A stretch of 64,000 nucleotides of DNA from Enemella dayhoffiae (lineage in GTDB: Bacteria > Actinomycetota > Actinomycetes > Propionibacteriales > Propionibacteriaceae): assembly GCF_002250625.1 (NCBI RefSeq), contig NZ_NMVQ01000047.1:82118-146117 (forward strand), read 5' to 3'. Position 1 is the stretch's first letter; every line of letters starts with the position of its first letter. A program made the position numbers and the translations under genes. The notes under the pieces were generated by a model. That model was not told the DNA's origin. It saw nothing but the letters and a program-made list of their open reading frames with translations, and did not search any database. This document shows positions 14,439 to 22,838 of the stretch, piece after piece.

Positions 14439-16057
14439 GCCTCACCCTGACAGACATCTTCGCTGGCGCGGGTGGGTCGAGCACCGGGGCGATCGCCGTG
14501 CCCGGCGTCGAAGTCGCGCTCGCCGCCAACCACTGGCAACTTGCCGTCGATGTGCACAACTCCAACCACCCGACCACCGACCACGCCTGCGTCGACCTGC
14601 ACATGGAGGATCCGCGCAACTTCCCCCGCACCGACATCCTCTGGGCCAGCCCGGAATGCACCAAGTGGAGCCTGGCCAACAGCAAAGCCAAGGCCCTGTC
14701 ACGGGAGATGGGTGGCGACCCGACTCTGTTCGACGACATCCCCACCGACCTCGAAACCGCTGAACAGGAAGAGATCAACCGCTCCCGCCTGCTCATGTTC
14801 GACGTGCTCCGCTTCGTCGAGCACCACCGCTACCGGATGGTCATGGTCGAGAACGTCGTCGACATCGCCACCCAACCGAAGTACGCGGCCGCCTGGTCCG
14901 CGTGGCGCCGCGGGCTCGACAAGCTCGGGTACGCCTTCCGGGTCGTGTCACTCAACTCGATGCACGCCCAGCTCGGCGGCCTGCCCGCACCCCAGTCACG
15001 CGACCGCCTCTACATCGTCGCGTGGCCCAAGGGGGAGAAGGCGCCCGACATCGACCGGGCACTCCGCCCGCCGGCCTGGTGTAGCCGCTGTGAGGCTGTG
15101 GTGGAATCCCAGCAGGCATGGAAGCCCGGCCGCATTGTCGGCCGCTACCGAGCCCAGTACGTCTACGCCTGCGGCCGATGCGGCAATGTCGTCGAGCCTG
15201 GCTGGCTGCCCGCCTCCCATGCCATCGACTGGAGCCTTCCCGCCGAACGGATCGCGGACCGTGCCAGACCCCTGTCGCCGAAGACGATGGCGCGCATCCG
15301 CGAAGGGCTCCGTCGCTACGGCGGGCCGGTCCACCTCGAGGCCGGCGGCAATCAGTACGACTCGATGGACCCGAAGCACCGCCAGCACGGCAGCCCGACC
15401 GGCTACCTGCGAGCATGGCCCGTCGGCGAACCGCTACGGACGCTGCACACTGCGCCGACCAAGGGGCTGGCCATTCCCTTCATCCTGGATCGGCGCGGTG
15501 AGTACCGAGTCCGGGATCTCGAATCGCCATTGAGCACGATCACCGCGAACGAGACCACGAAGGCGCTCCTGATTCCGGTCGAAGGCCGGGACGGCAAGCG
15601 CGCCAGCTCATCCCACGAGCCGATGAGGACGCAGACGACCCGCAGCGAGACCGGCCTGCTCGTGCCGTACTACTCCGCGAGCGAGACCGCGAAGCCGACC
15701 GAGTATCCGATCGGCACCCTGACCACCGTCGACCGGTACGCCCTGGTCATGGACAACAACCACGCCAATCGAGCGCGGCCCGCGTCCGAGCCGATGCCGA
15801 CACTGACCACAGCGACGACGAAGGCGGTCATGGACGGTGAGCGCCGCGACGTCCAGGTGGTCACCGACGACGACGTGATGGCGTGCCGGTTCCGGATGCT
15901 GGAGCCGTCCGAGATCGCTGCCGGTATGGCATTCCCCGGCGACTACCAGTGGGCTGGCACCAAGCGGGAGCGTGTGAAGCTCGCCGGGAACGCGGTCACC
16001 CCACCCGCTGCCCGCGACCTGGTGTCTGTGGTCGCTGACGCACTGGGGGCGGCATGA
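14435..16057 (+). CDS. C5-cytosine DNA methyltransferase-like enzyme
   Basis: 540 residues. Motif I IFAGAGGSSTG (residues 8-18), motif IV WASPECTKWS with nucleophile Cys75, motif VI VENVV (Glu139), motif VIII QSRDRLYIV and motif X LAGNAVTPPAAR are all present. Motif IV is SPEC rather than the usual PPC. Between VIII and IX it has a zinc-ribbon pair (WCSRCEAV, YACGRCGNV) and five degenerate repeats of the form (E)P-x-x-T-(L/I/Q)-T with spacing near 30-40 residues. Likely methylates phage DNA against host restriction. No partner nuclease gene is nearby, so it is an orphan. Confidence 0.85.
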   Translation: MSLTLTDIFAGAGGSSTGAIAVPGVEVALAANHWQLAVDVHNSNHPTTDHACVDLHMEDPRNFPRTDILWASPECTKWSLANSKAKALSREMGGDPTLFDDIPTDLETAEQEEINRSRLLMFDVLRFVEHHRYRMVMVENVVDIATQPKYAAAWSAWRRGLDKLGYAFRVVSLNSMHAQLGGLPAPQSRDRLYIVAWPKGEKAPDIDRALRPPAWCSRCEAVVESQQAWKPGRIVGRYRAQYVYACGRCGNVVEPGWLPASHAIDWSLPAERIADRARPLSPKTMARIREGLRRYGGPVHLEAGGNQYDSMDPKHRQHGSPTGYLRAWPVGEPLRTLHTAPTKGLAIPFILDRRGEYRVRDLESPLSTITANETTKALLIPVEGRDGKRASSSHEPMRTQTTRSETGLLVPYYSASETAKPTEYPIGTLTTVDRYALVMDNNHANRARPASEPMPTLTTATTKAVMDGERRDVQVVTDDDVMACRFRMLEPSEIAAGMAFPGDYQWAGTKRERVKLAGNAVTPPAARDLVSVVADALGAA

Positions 16058-16341
16058 GCGAACCGCTACCCGAGTACGTACACCAGACACTCCCCATCGC
16101 TCGCCTCAAGAAGGCAATCGAGCAGATCGAGATGGCCGAGCGGCAGGACGACCCACAGGTGAAGCTCGAGCTCCTGCGGGCCGCGGATGACTCGTGCATG
16201 TACGCCCGCAGGTCGGCCGAGTCTCTCATGGCGATGTGGCGAGGGCTGAACGAGCGCGCCGAGGAGTTGCGACGACGGCTCGACGATGAAGCACGCGCCG
16301 GCCGGCCGGGACAGGACTCGCTGTTTGAGGAGGCATCGTGA
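16054..16341 (+). CDS. Hypothetical helical protein, 95 residues
   Basis: ATGA overlap with the methyltransferase. Almost all helical, with a likely coiled coil (LKKAIEQIEMAER and ERAEELRRRLDDEARA). Ends in a DSLFEEAS tail that recalls short clamp- or partner-binding peptides, though that is only a resemblance. Stop overlaps the next GTG start. Confidence 0.55.
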   Translation: MSEPLPEYVHQTLPIARLKKAIEQIEMAERQDDPQVKLELLRAADDSCMYARRSAESLMAMWRGLNERAEELRRRLDDEARAGRPGQDSLFEEAS

Positions 16342-16661
16342 GCGATCTTTTCGACGGGGCCTACCAGCCGCAATCGCCACCACCAGATCCGTACGCCGGA
16401 CTATCAGCGAGCGCCCGGCAGAACCTCAAGCGCCGCGAGAAGGCCACGCAGCGAATTGCGATCGGGATTCACCCGCTCAGAGACCGTGCGTTGGCCGAGC
16501 CCGGGGAGACGTGCGGCACATGTGCCCACCGCGTCCAGGTCGGCGGCCACGCCAGGCCGTACCCGAAGTGTGACCTTGTCCCGATCACCAGTGGACCGGG
16601 CACCGACTGTCGAGCCGGCTGGCCCGCCTGCGCCGACTGGGAAGCGTCAGCAGGCCCCTGA
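16338..16661 (+). CDS. Cysteine-rich phage protein
   Basis: 107 residues from a GTG overlapping the previous stop. N-terminal basic helix (SARQNLKRREKATQR), then CGTCAHR, PKCDL, DCRAGWPACADW. The five cysteines and regular spacing suggest a zinc site. Similar short Cys proteins sit in replication regions of many actinophages; role not known. Confidence 0.65.
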   Translation: MSDLFDGAYQPQSPPPDPYAGLSASARQNLKRREKATQRIAIGIHPLRDRALAEPGETCGTCAHRVQVGGHARPYPKCDLVPITSGPGTDCRAGWPACADWEASAGP

Positions 16662-16709
16662 CGGCAGGCCCCCGATGTCCGCCTGCCCAAGCCCCACCAA
16701 GGAGCCCAC

Positions 16710-18383
16710 GTGACCACCAGCTGGAACGACCTCTGGCAACAACCACCAGCCCGCCGCCCCACCCCAGCTGGCCCACTTCAACCACCCGGCGAAGCCACCG
16801 CCTACGCCCAGAAGGCCCTCGCCCTCGAATGCGCCGAACTAGCCAGCACCCCTGAAGGGGGGCGCAACCACACGCTCAACATCGCCGCGTTCAACATCGG
16901 CCAACTCATCGCGGCCGGCCACCTCGGCGAGCAGGACGCGCGCACCCACCTCACCAACGCAGCCCGCCAAGCCGGCCTCACCGACATCGAGATCCAACGC
17001 ACCCTCAACTCCGGACTCCGCGGCGGCCATCGCTCCGGACCGCGTCAGGTCGAGCAGCTCCCCGAGGGTTGGACCGTCACCGAAGTGTCCGCCGAGGAAC
17101 TGCACGCCGAAGCGGCCGCACCCGCCGCCACCGACCAGGACCCGTTCTGGGACTCCAGACCCGTCCTCCAGCACATCCGTGCGTTCGCCCACGCCCGCCT
17201 CACCAGCCCCTGGTCCATGCTCGGTGTCACCCTCATCCGCACCCTCGCCTGCATCCCACCCCACGTGGTCCTCCCGCCCCTGATCGGCGGCCCCGGCAGC
17301 CTCAACCTGTTCCTCGCGATCGTGGGGCCCTCCGGTGTCGGCAAGGGCGCCACCGAGGCCGCCGCCACCGACGGCGTACGCCAACCCCACGAGGTCTACA
17401 CCGCCACTGTGGGCTCCGGCGAGGGCATTGCCCACCAGTACGCCAAGCGCGTCCGTGGTGGTGCGCAGGAGACCGTCCGCCAATCCGTCGTCTTCTCCGT
17501 CCCTGAGATCGACACCCTCGGCGGCCTCAATGCCCGCCAGGGCTCCACCCTCATGCCCCAGCTCCGCTCAGCTTTCTCCGGCGAAACCCTCGGCTTCGGG
17601 TACGCCGACGCCCAGAAACGCCTCATCATCGACCGCCACACCTACCGCCTCGGCCTGATCGTGGGCGTCCAGCCCGGCCGCGCCCACACTCTGCTCAATG
17701 ACGCCGACGGCGGCACCCCGCAGCGCTTCATCTGGCTCCCCGCCACCGACCCCACGATCAACCCCGAGCCCGACGAGGCGCCCCCGCCCTGGAACGTCCG
17801 CGGCTGGACCTGGCGCCCCGAGCTCGGCACCACCCGCGACACCGACGGCCGCTACCAACTCACCGTCCCTGACCAGGTCGCCACCACCATCCGCGAGGCC
17901 CACGTCGCCCGAGCCCGCGGTCAGGGGGACGCCCTCGACGGCCACTCCCTGTTCGCTCGCGAGAAGGTCGCCCAGGCTCTCGCCCTCCTCGACGACCGGC
18001 AGGAGATGAGCCTGGAGGACTGGGAGCTCGCCGGTCACGTCATGGCGATGTCCGACTGGACCCGCGCGAACGTCCAGGCCACCCTCACGCGCAGCAGTCG
18101 TGAGGCCGACCAGCGCCGGGCCGAACGTGACGCCCGCCGCGCCGACGTCATCGACAACACCCGCGCGGAGCTGCAGGTCGACCGGGCCGCCAAGCAGCTC
18201 CTGAGGCGGCTCGACAAGGCCGACGACTGGCTCAGCCAGGGGCGGCTGCAGAACAGTCTGCGGGGCGATCTTCGGCCGCTGTATGACGAGGTGCTCGACC
18301 GCCTGCGGGATGCGCACGCGATCGAGATCGAGACCCGAAATGCAGGCGGTCAGGAGGTGACCTATGTGCGCAGCCACCGCTGA
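16710..18383 (+). CDS. Replicative helicase/primase-type ATPase
   Basis: 557 residues, GTG after AAGGAGCCCAC. The first 110 residues match the helical module that follows PrimPol domains (GGRNHTLNIAAFNIGQLIAAG). Then LNLFLAIVGPSGVGKGAT gives a Walker A near residue 210, with VVFSVPEIDTLGGL as the probable Walker B region and an Arg-rich C-terminus. PrimPol and helicase parts are usually one polypeptide in plasmids and prophages; here they are apart by 5 kb. It is followed directly by the iteron region. Confidence 0.75.
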   Translation: MTTSWNDLWQQPPARRPTPAGPLQPPGEATAYAQKALALECAELASTPEGGRNHTLNIAAFNIGQLIAAGHLGEQDARTHLTNAARQAGLTDIEIQRTLNSGLRGGHRSGPRQVEQLPEGWTVTEVSAEELHAEAAAPAATDQDPFWDSRPVLQHIRAFAHARLTSPWSMLGVTLIRTLACIPPHVVLPPLIGGPGSLNLFLAIVGPSGVGKGATEAAATDGVRQPHEVYTATVGSGEGIAHQYAKRVRGGAQETVRQSVVFSVPEIDTLGGLNARQGSTLMPQLRSAFSGETLGFGYADAQKRLIIDRHTYRLGLIVGVQPGRAHTLLNDADGGTPQRFIWLPATDPTINPEPDEAPPPWNVRGWTWRPELGTTRDTDGRYQLTVPDQVATTIREAHVARARGQGDALDGHSLFAREKVAQALALLDDRQEMSLEDWELAGHVMAMSDWTRANVQATLTRSSREADQRRAERDARRADVIDNTRAELQVDRAAKQLLRRLDKADDWLSQGRLQNSLRGDLRPLYDEVLDRLRDAHAIEIETRNAGGQEVTYVRSHR

Positions 18384-18390
18384 GCCCAAG

Positions 18391-18577
18391 GGGTTAGGAC
18401 GGGTTAGGACGGTCCTAACCCTCTCAGCACATTCGTCTCTCATCTTTCCTACCGCAAAGATGAGAAACAGCCTCTCACTAGTATTTATGAGAAAAATTGT
18501 CTTTCCTGTATCCGCGCGAGGCTCACATCTTCGTACGGCCGGTCCTAACCCCCCGATTTGTCCTAACCCGTCCTACC
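18391..18577. other. Probable replication origin: iterons around an AT-richer core
   Basis: A 9-bp unit GGTTAGGAC occurs twice in direct orientation (18392-18400, 18402-18410) and inverted as GTCCTAACC at 18412-18420, 18542-18550 and 18560-18568, with a degenerate copy from 18570. Between the two clusters lie about 120 bp much richer in A+T than the surroundings, holding a perfect 10-bp hairpin (TCTCATCTTT, 18438-18447; AAAGATGAGA, 18456-18465) and two TGAGAAA repeats. Position right after the helicase gene fits an origin; a regulatory site is the alternative. Confidence 0.65.
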
Positions 18578-18596
18578 CCCTCACGAGGCCCTAGCC

Positions 18597-18980
18597 ATGG
18601 ACCGCCAACACCACCACCTCCTCACCCACGCACGACCCCGCCCCATGCCCTGGCACGCCCGACCCAACACCTGCCTCAACTGCGGCTGGACCACCTGGTA
18701 CGCCCCACCCCTCATCACCGGCTGGAACCCCGCACAGCCCGGCCCGCGCATCCAGGTCGACCCCACCCCCATCAGCGAAGCCACCGCCGACCAACTCGAC
18801 CGACCCACCTACTGGCTCACCCAGGCCATCACCGACCCCACCCGCTACGTCCTCCGCCCACGCCACCAACCACCCCTCACCGGCCTCACCGACCGCGGTG
18901 ACCTCCTCCCCGAGCACCGGTGCCACCAACCCGAAGTCACCCCCACCATCCCGTCCCGACTCCCCGAGGAGACCCCATGA
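18597..18980 (+). CDS. Hypothetical protein, 127 residues
   Basis: Proline- and histidine-rich, with one CLNCGWTTWY motif near residue 25 and a late HRCHQ. No clear ribosome site before the ATG. The stop overlaps the next ATG. Codon use is extremely C-ending. Not recognised. Confidence 0.55.
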   Translation: MDRQHHHLLTHARPRPMPWHARPNTCLNCGWTTWYAPPLITGWNPAQPGPRIQVDPTPISEATADQLDRPTYWLTQAITDPTRYVLRPRHQPPLTGLTDRGDLLPEHRCHQPEVTPTIPSRLPEETP

Positions 18981-19846
18981 CCGACGAGTCCGAGCTGTGC
19001 CGCTGGGAGGACGACGGCGGCTGGTGCGTCGAGCCGCCCGAGCCGTCGAGACAGCGGCCCACCTTCGACTTCGACGAGAGCCCGGCTCGCACCACCAGGG
19101 AGCGGCTCGAGCAGATCCCCGACCTCGTGGCCCAGGTGGTGCTCACCATCGGTGCACCCAATCCGGGCGATGAGGTCGGGCGCACCCCGCGGGTCCCTGG
19201 ATCCCGACCGCCGATCGACCTGGGCGTCCTCGACCTGCTCCGAACCCATGACCACCGCGACGAGGACCACTCGAGCGCTCCCCTCATCCGCCTGGGTGAG
19301 TGCTCACGACTGGTGTGGCAGTCCCTCGATGTCGAGGCTCGCCAGCGCCACCCGCAGCCCTGCGGAGAGCTGGCATGGCGCACCGAGGCGTCCTGGCTGG
19401 CGAACGTGTGGAGCGAGGCCCAGCTCGTCCTCGATCTGGCCGACATGGACTGGATCGAGTCCGAGGTGCGTGAGATCCATGCGGCCCTCCGCTCGGCGGC
19501 GAGGCTTCGCCGTGAGCCGGCGTACGCCTGCCCGCGGTGCGCCGGGTCGATGGTGCTGACCTGGTCCGGCTCGGTACTCGAGTGCGTTGACTGCAGGCAC
19601 ACCGAGCGCACCGATCTCGAGTCCCGCTACCGCAGGCGCTCGCCCATGCCGACGTCGCTGATCGTCAGCGAGTTCTCCCACCTCGGGGTCACCGCGCCTC
19701 GGCTGTGGCAGTGGAAGCGGCGCCGCAAGATCACCTGCGCCGAGACGCCGGCTGGATCACGAGAGTCCTGGTTCTGGCCATGGGATGTGCTCCTGCTCGC
19801 ATCACCCGACATCGCCGAAGCGGTGGCGCGCCGTGAGTCCGCATGA
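18977..19846 (+). CDS. Zinc-ribbon and HTH phage protein
   Basis: 289 residues, ATG coupled to the previous stop after GAGGAGA. Mostly helical in the first two thirds, then a zinc ribbon (YACPRCAGSM ... ECVDCRHTER) and a C-terminal helix-turn-helix-like part (SEFSHLGVTAPRLWQWKRRRK). This order is found in actinophage genes just before the packaging module. DNA-binding role likely; could be a late-gene regulator, which is inference. Confidence 0.65.
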   Translation: MTDESELCRWEDDGGWCVEPPEPSRQRPTFDFDESPARTTRERLEQIPDLVAQVVLTIGAPNPGDEVGRTPRVPGSRPPIDLGVLDLLRTHDHRDEDHSSAPLIRLGECSRLVWQSLDVEARQRHPQPCGELAWRTEASWLANVWSEAQLVLDLADMDWIESEVREIHAALRSAARLRREPAYACPRCAGSMVLTWSGSVLECVDCRHTERTDLESRYRRRSPMPTSLIVSEFSHLGVTAPRLWQWKRRRKITCAETPAGSRESWFWPWDVLLLASPDIAEAVARRESA

Positions 19847-19865
19847 AATCACACCACTGTGATTT
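19846..19865. terminator. Perfect 8-bp hairpin at the end of the replication module
   Basis: AAATCACA and TGTGATTT around a CCAC loop, starting at the last base of the preceding stop codon. The TTT tail suits a terminator for rightward transcription, and AAA on the other side for the leftward small gene that follows. An operator is the alternative, since it is AT-rich and short. Confidence 0.5.
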
Positions 19866-19917
19866 CGATCTGCTACCCTGACAACCGAGCGCATCGTCAT
19901 GCCCTGGTCCGAGTGGC

Positions 19918-20064
19918 CTAGCGAAGCATCGACCACACGATCACGCCGACGATGATCGCCACCAGCGCGATCACTCCGTACAACGCGAGTTGGCATCCGA
20001 ACGCAAGCTGCGCTACTCCCGCCGCCCGGTGAGCGCGCCGCAGATTCTTCTGCTGATCGTCCAT
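19918..20064 (-). CDS. Antisense-oriented membrane peptide, 48 residues
   Basis: The only minus-strand gene in the early-to-late junction. Basic lead (DDQQKNLRRAHRAAG) and a long hydrophobic stretch (LYGVIALVAIIVGVIVW). High GC at third positions supports coding, but no ribosome site precedes the ATG. It reads toward the hairpin at 19846-19865. Function unknown. Confidence 0.5.
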   Translation of the reverse strand: MDDQQKNLRRAHRAAGVAQLAFGCQLALYGVIALVAIIVGVIVWSMLR

Positions 20065-20083
20065 GACGTGAGTCTAGGGGGCC

Positions 20084-20374
20084 ATGATGCCTCGACCCGG
20101 GTCCACCACCGACCGCGGTTACGGCAGCACCCATCAGCTGCTCAAGGCCGATTGGCAGCGACGCATCGATGCCGGCACCCGAGTCCTGTGCCATGCGACC
20201 ACCTGTCTCCACCCAGGTCAGCCCATCACTGGGCGAGCGTGGGACCTCGGCCATACGCCGGATCGAACCTCGTACACCGGGCCAGAGCACCAGGACTGCA
20301 ACCGAGCCGACGGTGGGCGCCGGGCCCACGCGCCACACGTCACGCCGATCTACCGAACCTGGGGGGCACCATGA
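20084..20374 (+). CDS. HNH endonuclease
   Basis: 96 residues. HNH core: WDLGHTPDRTSYTGPEHQDC, then N-R, with a Cys at VLCHATTC completing a zinc knuckle. HNH proteins beside terminase genes assist cleavage at cos in HK97-type phages. The position, two genes before the small terminase, suggests cos-type packaging here. Short length matches phage HNH proteins. Confidence 0.85.
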   Translation: MMPRPGSTTDRGYGSTHQLLKADWQRRIDAGTRVLCHATTCLHPGQPITGRAWDLGHTPDRTSYTGPEHQDCNRADGGRRAHAPHVTPIYRTWGAP

Positions 20375-20715
20375 CCAACCGCTACGTCATCGAGGGCATG
20401 GTCAACGACGCGATGCGAGGCAGGCGAGTCGCCTACCTCGGACTCATCAAGGAGGCGGAGAACGCCTTCCGCGCCTGCCTCGACGCCCTCCCAGACAGCA
20501 CCGGAGCGAAGCCGATCCGGGTGAACGGTCGGCAGGCCATCGAGTTCCCCAACGGCGGAACGGTGCTCTTCCGGTCGCCGCAGCGGGAAGGCCTGCGCGG
20601 CACGGTCGCCGACGTGGTCTACCTCGACGGCCCCTATCGAGATGACCGAGGAATCCTCGAGGCGATCTGGCCGATGCTCACATCGAGGGAGAACGGCGAG
20701 CTCGTCCTCCAGTGA
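20371..20715 (+). CDS. Hypothetical protein resembling part of a terminase ATPase
   Basis: 114 residues, ATG in an overlap with the HNH stop. The stretch RQAIEFPNGGTVLFRSP then EGLRGTVADVVYLDG parallels the segment around Walker B of large terminases (compare GARGLTGDKIILDEA in the true TerL 1.3 kb further on), but there is no Walker A. It may be a relic of an older terminase or a small DNA-binding protein with the same half fold. Conserved in phages as far as I recall, without assigned role. Confidence 0.5.
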   Translation: MTNRYVIEGMVNDAMRGRRVAYLGLIKEAENAFRACLDALPDSTGAKPIRVNGRQAIEFPNGGTVLFRSPQREGLRGTVADVVYLDGPYRDDRGILEAIWPMLTSRENGELVLQ

Positions 20716-20834
20716 CGGAGGCCTCGAAAAATCCAGCAACACCCGCGTGTCTCCTTGACCCGCGGCCGTCATTTACCCCCCGAGGACAACCCATCTAGCG
20801 CTTGCAAGGGGGCCGATCATCCTGGGAGGTGCCC

Positions 20835-21257
20835 ATGATGGATCGCGACTGCACCCATTGCGGCAAGTCCTTCCCGGCACAGCGCCCGACGGCACGCTAC
20901 TGCTCGAGTTCGTGCCGGTCGAGGGCGTCCGTGGAGCGTAAGCGTGGGCACCAGGTCGCCGAGGTGGTCGCGAAGCTCCCCGAGCGGCCCGCGTCTGTCA
21001 GCGAGGGCCTGCTCGGGGTGACCGCCCGCCAGCTCGAGGCCGCGGGCAAGCTACAGACCTACGCCGGCCAGCAGGCGGTCATCATCGCCCGCCGGATGAG
21101 CGACTTCTCGCCGATGGAGAACGGCTCGCAACTGGCGGCTCTGTCCCGAGAGTTGGATCGGTTGATGACGAGCCTTCTCGTTGACATCGCACCGGAGGCG
21201 GACGCGCTGGACGAACTACAGGGCAACGTGGTGCCGATGAGGCAGCGGCGTGCCTGA
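20835..21257 (+). CDS. Terminase small subunit-like protein
   Basis: 140 residues, ATG after GGGAGGTGCCC. N-terminal zinc finger (CTHCGKSFPAQRPTARYCSS, then C), then a helical domain with LEAAGKLQTYAGQQAV and a C-terminal ALSRELDRLMTSLL helix. The helical part and its place directly before the large subunit, overlapping its GTG by 8 bp, support the terminase small subunit that recognises phage DNA. The zinc finger is an uncommon addition but known in actinophages. Confidence 0.7.
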   Translation: MMDRDCTHCGKSFPAQRPTARYCSSSCRSRASVERKRGHQVAEVVAKLPERPASVSEGLLGVTARQLEAAGKLQTYAGQQAVIIARRMSDFSPMENGSQLAALSRELDRLMTSLLVDIAPEADALDELQGNVVPMRQRRA

Positions 21258-22821
21258 CGAGTGGGCATTCAAGGCGCCCGCATTCAGTGCCATTCCGGAC
21301 TACGAGCACACCGACGGACCGCAGGTGGCGGCGCTGTGCGAGCAGATCGGCTTCGGTCCCGACCCGGAGCAGCGTCTCATCCTCGACGCCCTGTTCGCGC
21401 TGCGCCCGACAGGACGCACGGACAGCAACGGCGAGACCGTCTGGCAGTCGGCGGCGTTCGAGACGTGCGTGGTCGCCCCACGGCAGAACCTGAAGACGGG
21501 CGTGATGAAGATGGCCCTGCTCGGCTGGCTGTTCATCACGCAAGAGAAGCTCATCACATGGTCGGCGCATGAGTTCGATACCACCCGCGAGTCGTTCCGG
21601 GACGTGGAGATTCTGCTGACCAACTCGCCGATGCTGCGCAAGCGGCTGGCGGGAGGCCCGTCGAACGGCATCCATGGCGGCCGGGGTGACGAGCACATCG
21701 AACTGGCCGACGGGCGGCGGGTGAAGTTCAAGGCGCGGACGAAGACGGGCGCCCGCGGCCTGACGGGCGACAAGATCATCCTCGACGAGGCGTTCGCGCT
21801 GCAGCCCGAACACACCGGTTCGATCTATCCGACCCTGACGGTCGTTCCGGATCCGCAGTTGCTGATCGGCTCGTCGGCGGGAATGGCTCGCTCGAGGATC
21901 TTGCGCGACATCCGTGACCGCGGCCGCTCGCCGAAGCCATCCTCACGACTGGCGTACTTCGAATGGTGCGCGGAGCGACGCCCATGCCTCGACCGGCACG
22001 GCCGGGTGAACCGGCAGTGCCAGCACTTCAAGCCGTCCCACCCATTGCATGAGCCTGGCTGCGCGCTGGACGACCCCGAGCTGATGGCGCAGGCGAACAC
22101 GTTGCTGGGTCGGCATCGCGCAAACGGTACGGGCCTGACCGTCGAAAAGATGCGTGACTTTCGGGAGGCGGAGGATCCTGACGAGTGGATGCGCGAGCGT
22201 CTGGGTTGGTGGGAGGAGGCCGGCGCCGACGAGCTGTTCGGCGAGGGTCGCTGGATCGCATGCCGCGGCGAGGTCCCTACCTCGGTCGAGCCGATCGCGT
22301 TCGCCCTGGCGGTGACGCCGGAGCAGTCCGCCGGCTCCCTGTGCGGAGTGGGGCGGCTCGGTGATCGCTGGGCAATCCTTCCCGCCGGACACGATGCAGA
22401 CTTGCGGGCGCTTCAGGCCGCGGCGCCGTCCGGCATCCCGGTCGTCATCGACTCCGGCGGTCCCGCTGCCAATCTGATCGCCCCCCTACGTCGTCGAGGC
22501 GTACGTGTCGTCGAGGCGAACTTGGGTGACTGTGCCGACGCATACGCCGACATGGTCCGCGCCGTCGGCGCCAAGGAGATTGTCCACGCGGGGTTCCCCG
22601 AGCTCGAGGATGCCGTCTCCGTCGCCACCACGAGGGCCGTGGGGGACCGCACCGTTCTCGGCCGGCGCAAGTCATCGGGCGACATCACCATGATCGAGGC
22701 CGCTGTTCTGGCGCTCTGGCAGGCCACCCGCCCATCGAAGCCACCGCCGCCACCAGCGACGCCTCCGCAGCAGTTCTCACGCGCCTCGTCGGGCATTGAC
22801 GTGGCATCGATCGGATTCTGA
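21250..22821 (+). CDS. terL: Terminase large subunit
   Basis: 523 residues from a GTG. ATPase: Walker A-like APRQNLKT (residues 76-83), motif around GARGLTGDKIILDEAF (Walker B near 176-180) and a coupling LIGSSAG. Nuclease half: VVIDSGGPAA and a late DAVSVATTRAVGDR region. It pumps DNA into the prohead and cuts it. Overlaps the small subunit gene and is 17 bp from the portal gene. Confidence 0.93.
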   Translation: MPDEWAFKAPAFSAIPDYEHTDGPQVAALCEQIGFGPDPEQRLILDALFALRPTGRTDSNGETVWQSAAFETCVVAPRQNLKTGVMKMALLGWLFITQEKLITWSAHEFDTTRESFRDVEILLTNSPMLRKRLAGGPSNGIHGGRGDEHIELADGRRVKFKARTKTGARGLTGDKIILDEAFALQPEHTGSIYPTLTVVPDPQLLIGSSAGMARSRILRDIRDRGRSPKPSSRLAYFEWCAERRPCLDRHGRVNRQCQHFKPSHPLHEPGCALDDPELMAQANTLLGRHRANGTGLTVEKMRDFREAEDPDEWMRERLGWWEEAGADELFGEGRWIACRGEVPTSVEPIAFALAVTPEQSAGSLCGVGRLGDRWAILPAGHDADLRALQAAAPSGIPVVIDSGGPAANLIAPLRRRGVRVVEANLGDCADAYADMVRAVGAKEIVHAGFPELEDAVSVATTRAVGDRTVLGRRKSSGDITMIEAAVLALWQATRPSKPPPPPATPPQQFSRASSGIDVASIGF

Positions 22822-22838
22822 CCTGAAGGGAGGCGTGC

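Noticed and set aside
14435..16661. Restriction enzyme partner for the methyltransferase
   Set aside because: The neighbours are small helical or Cys-rich proteins without nuclease motifs.
18364..18594. 76-codon frame through the iteron region
   Set aside because: It starts inside the helicase end and its sequence is dictated by the repeats; no ribosome site.
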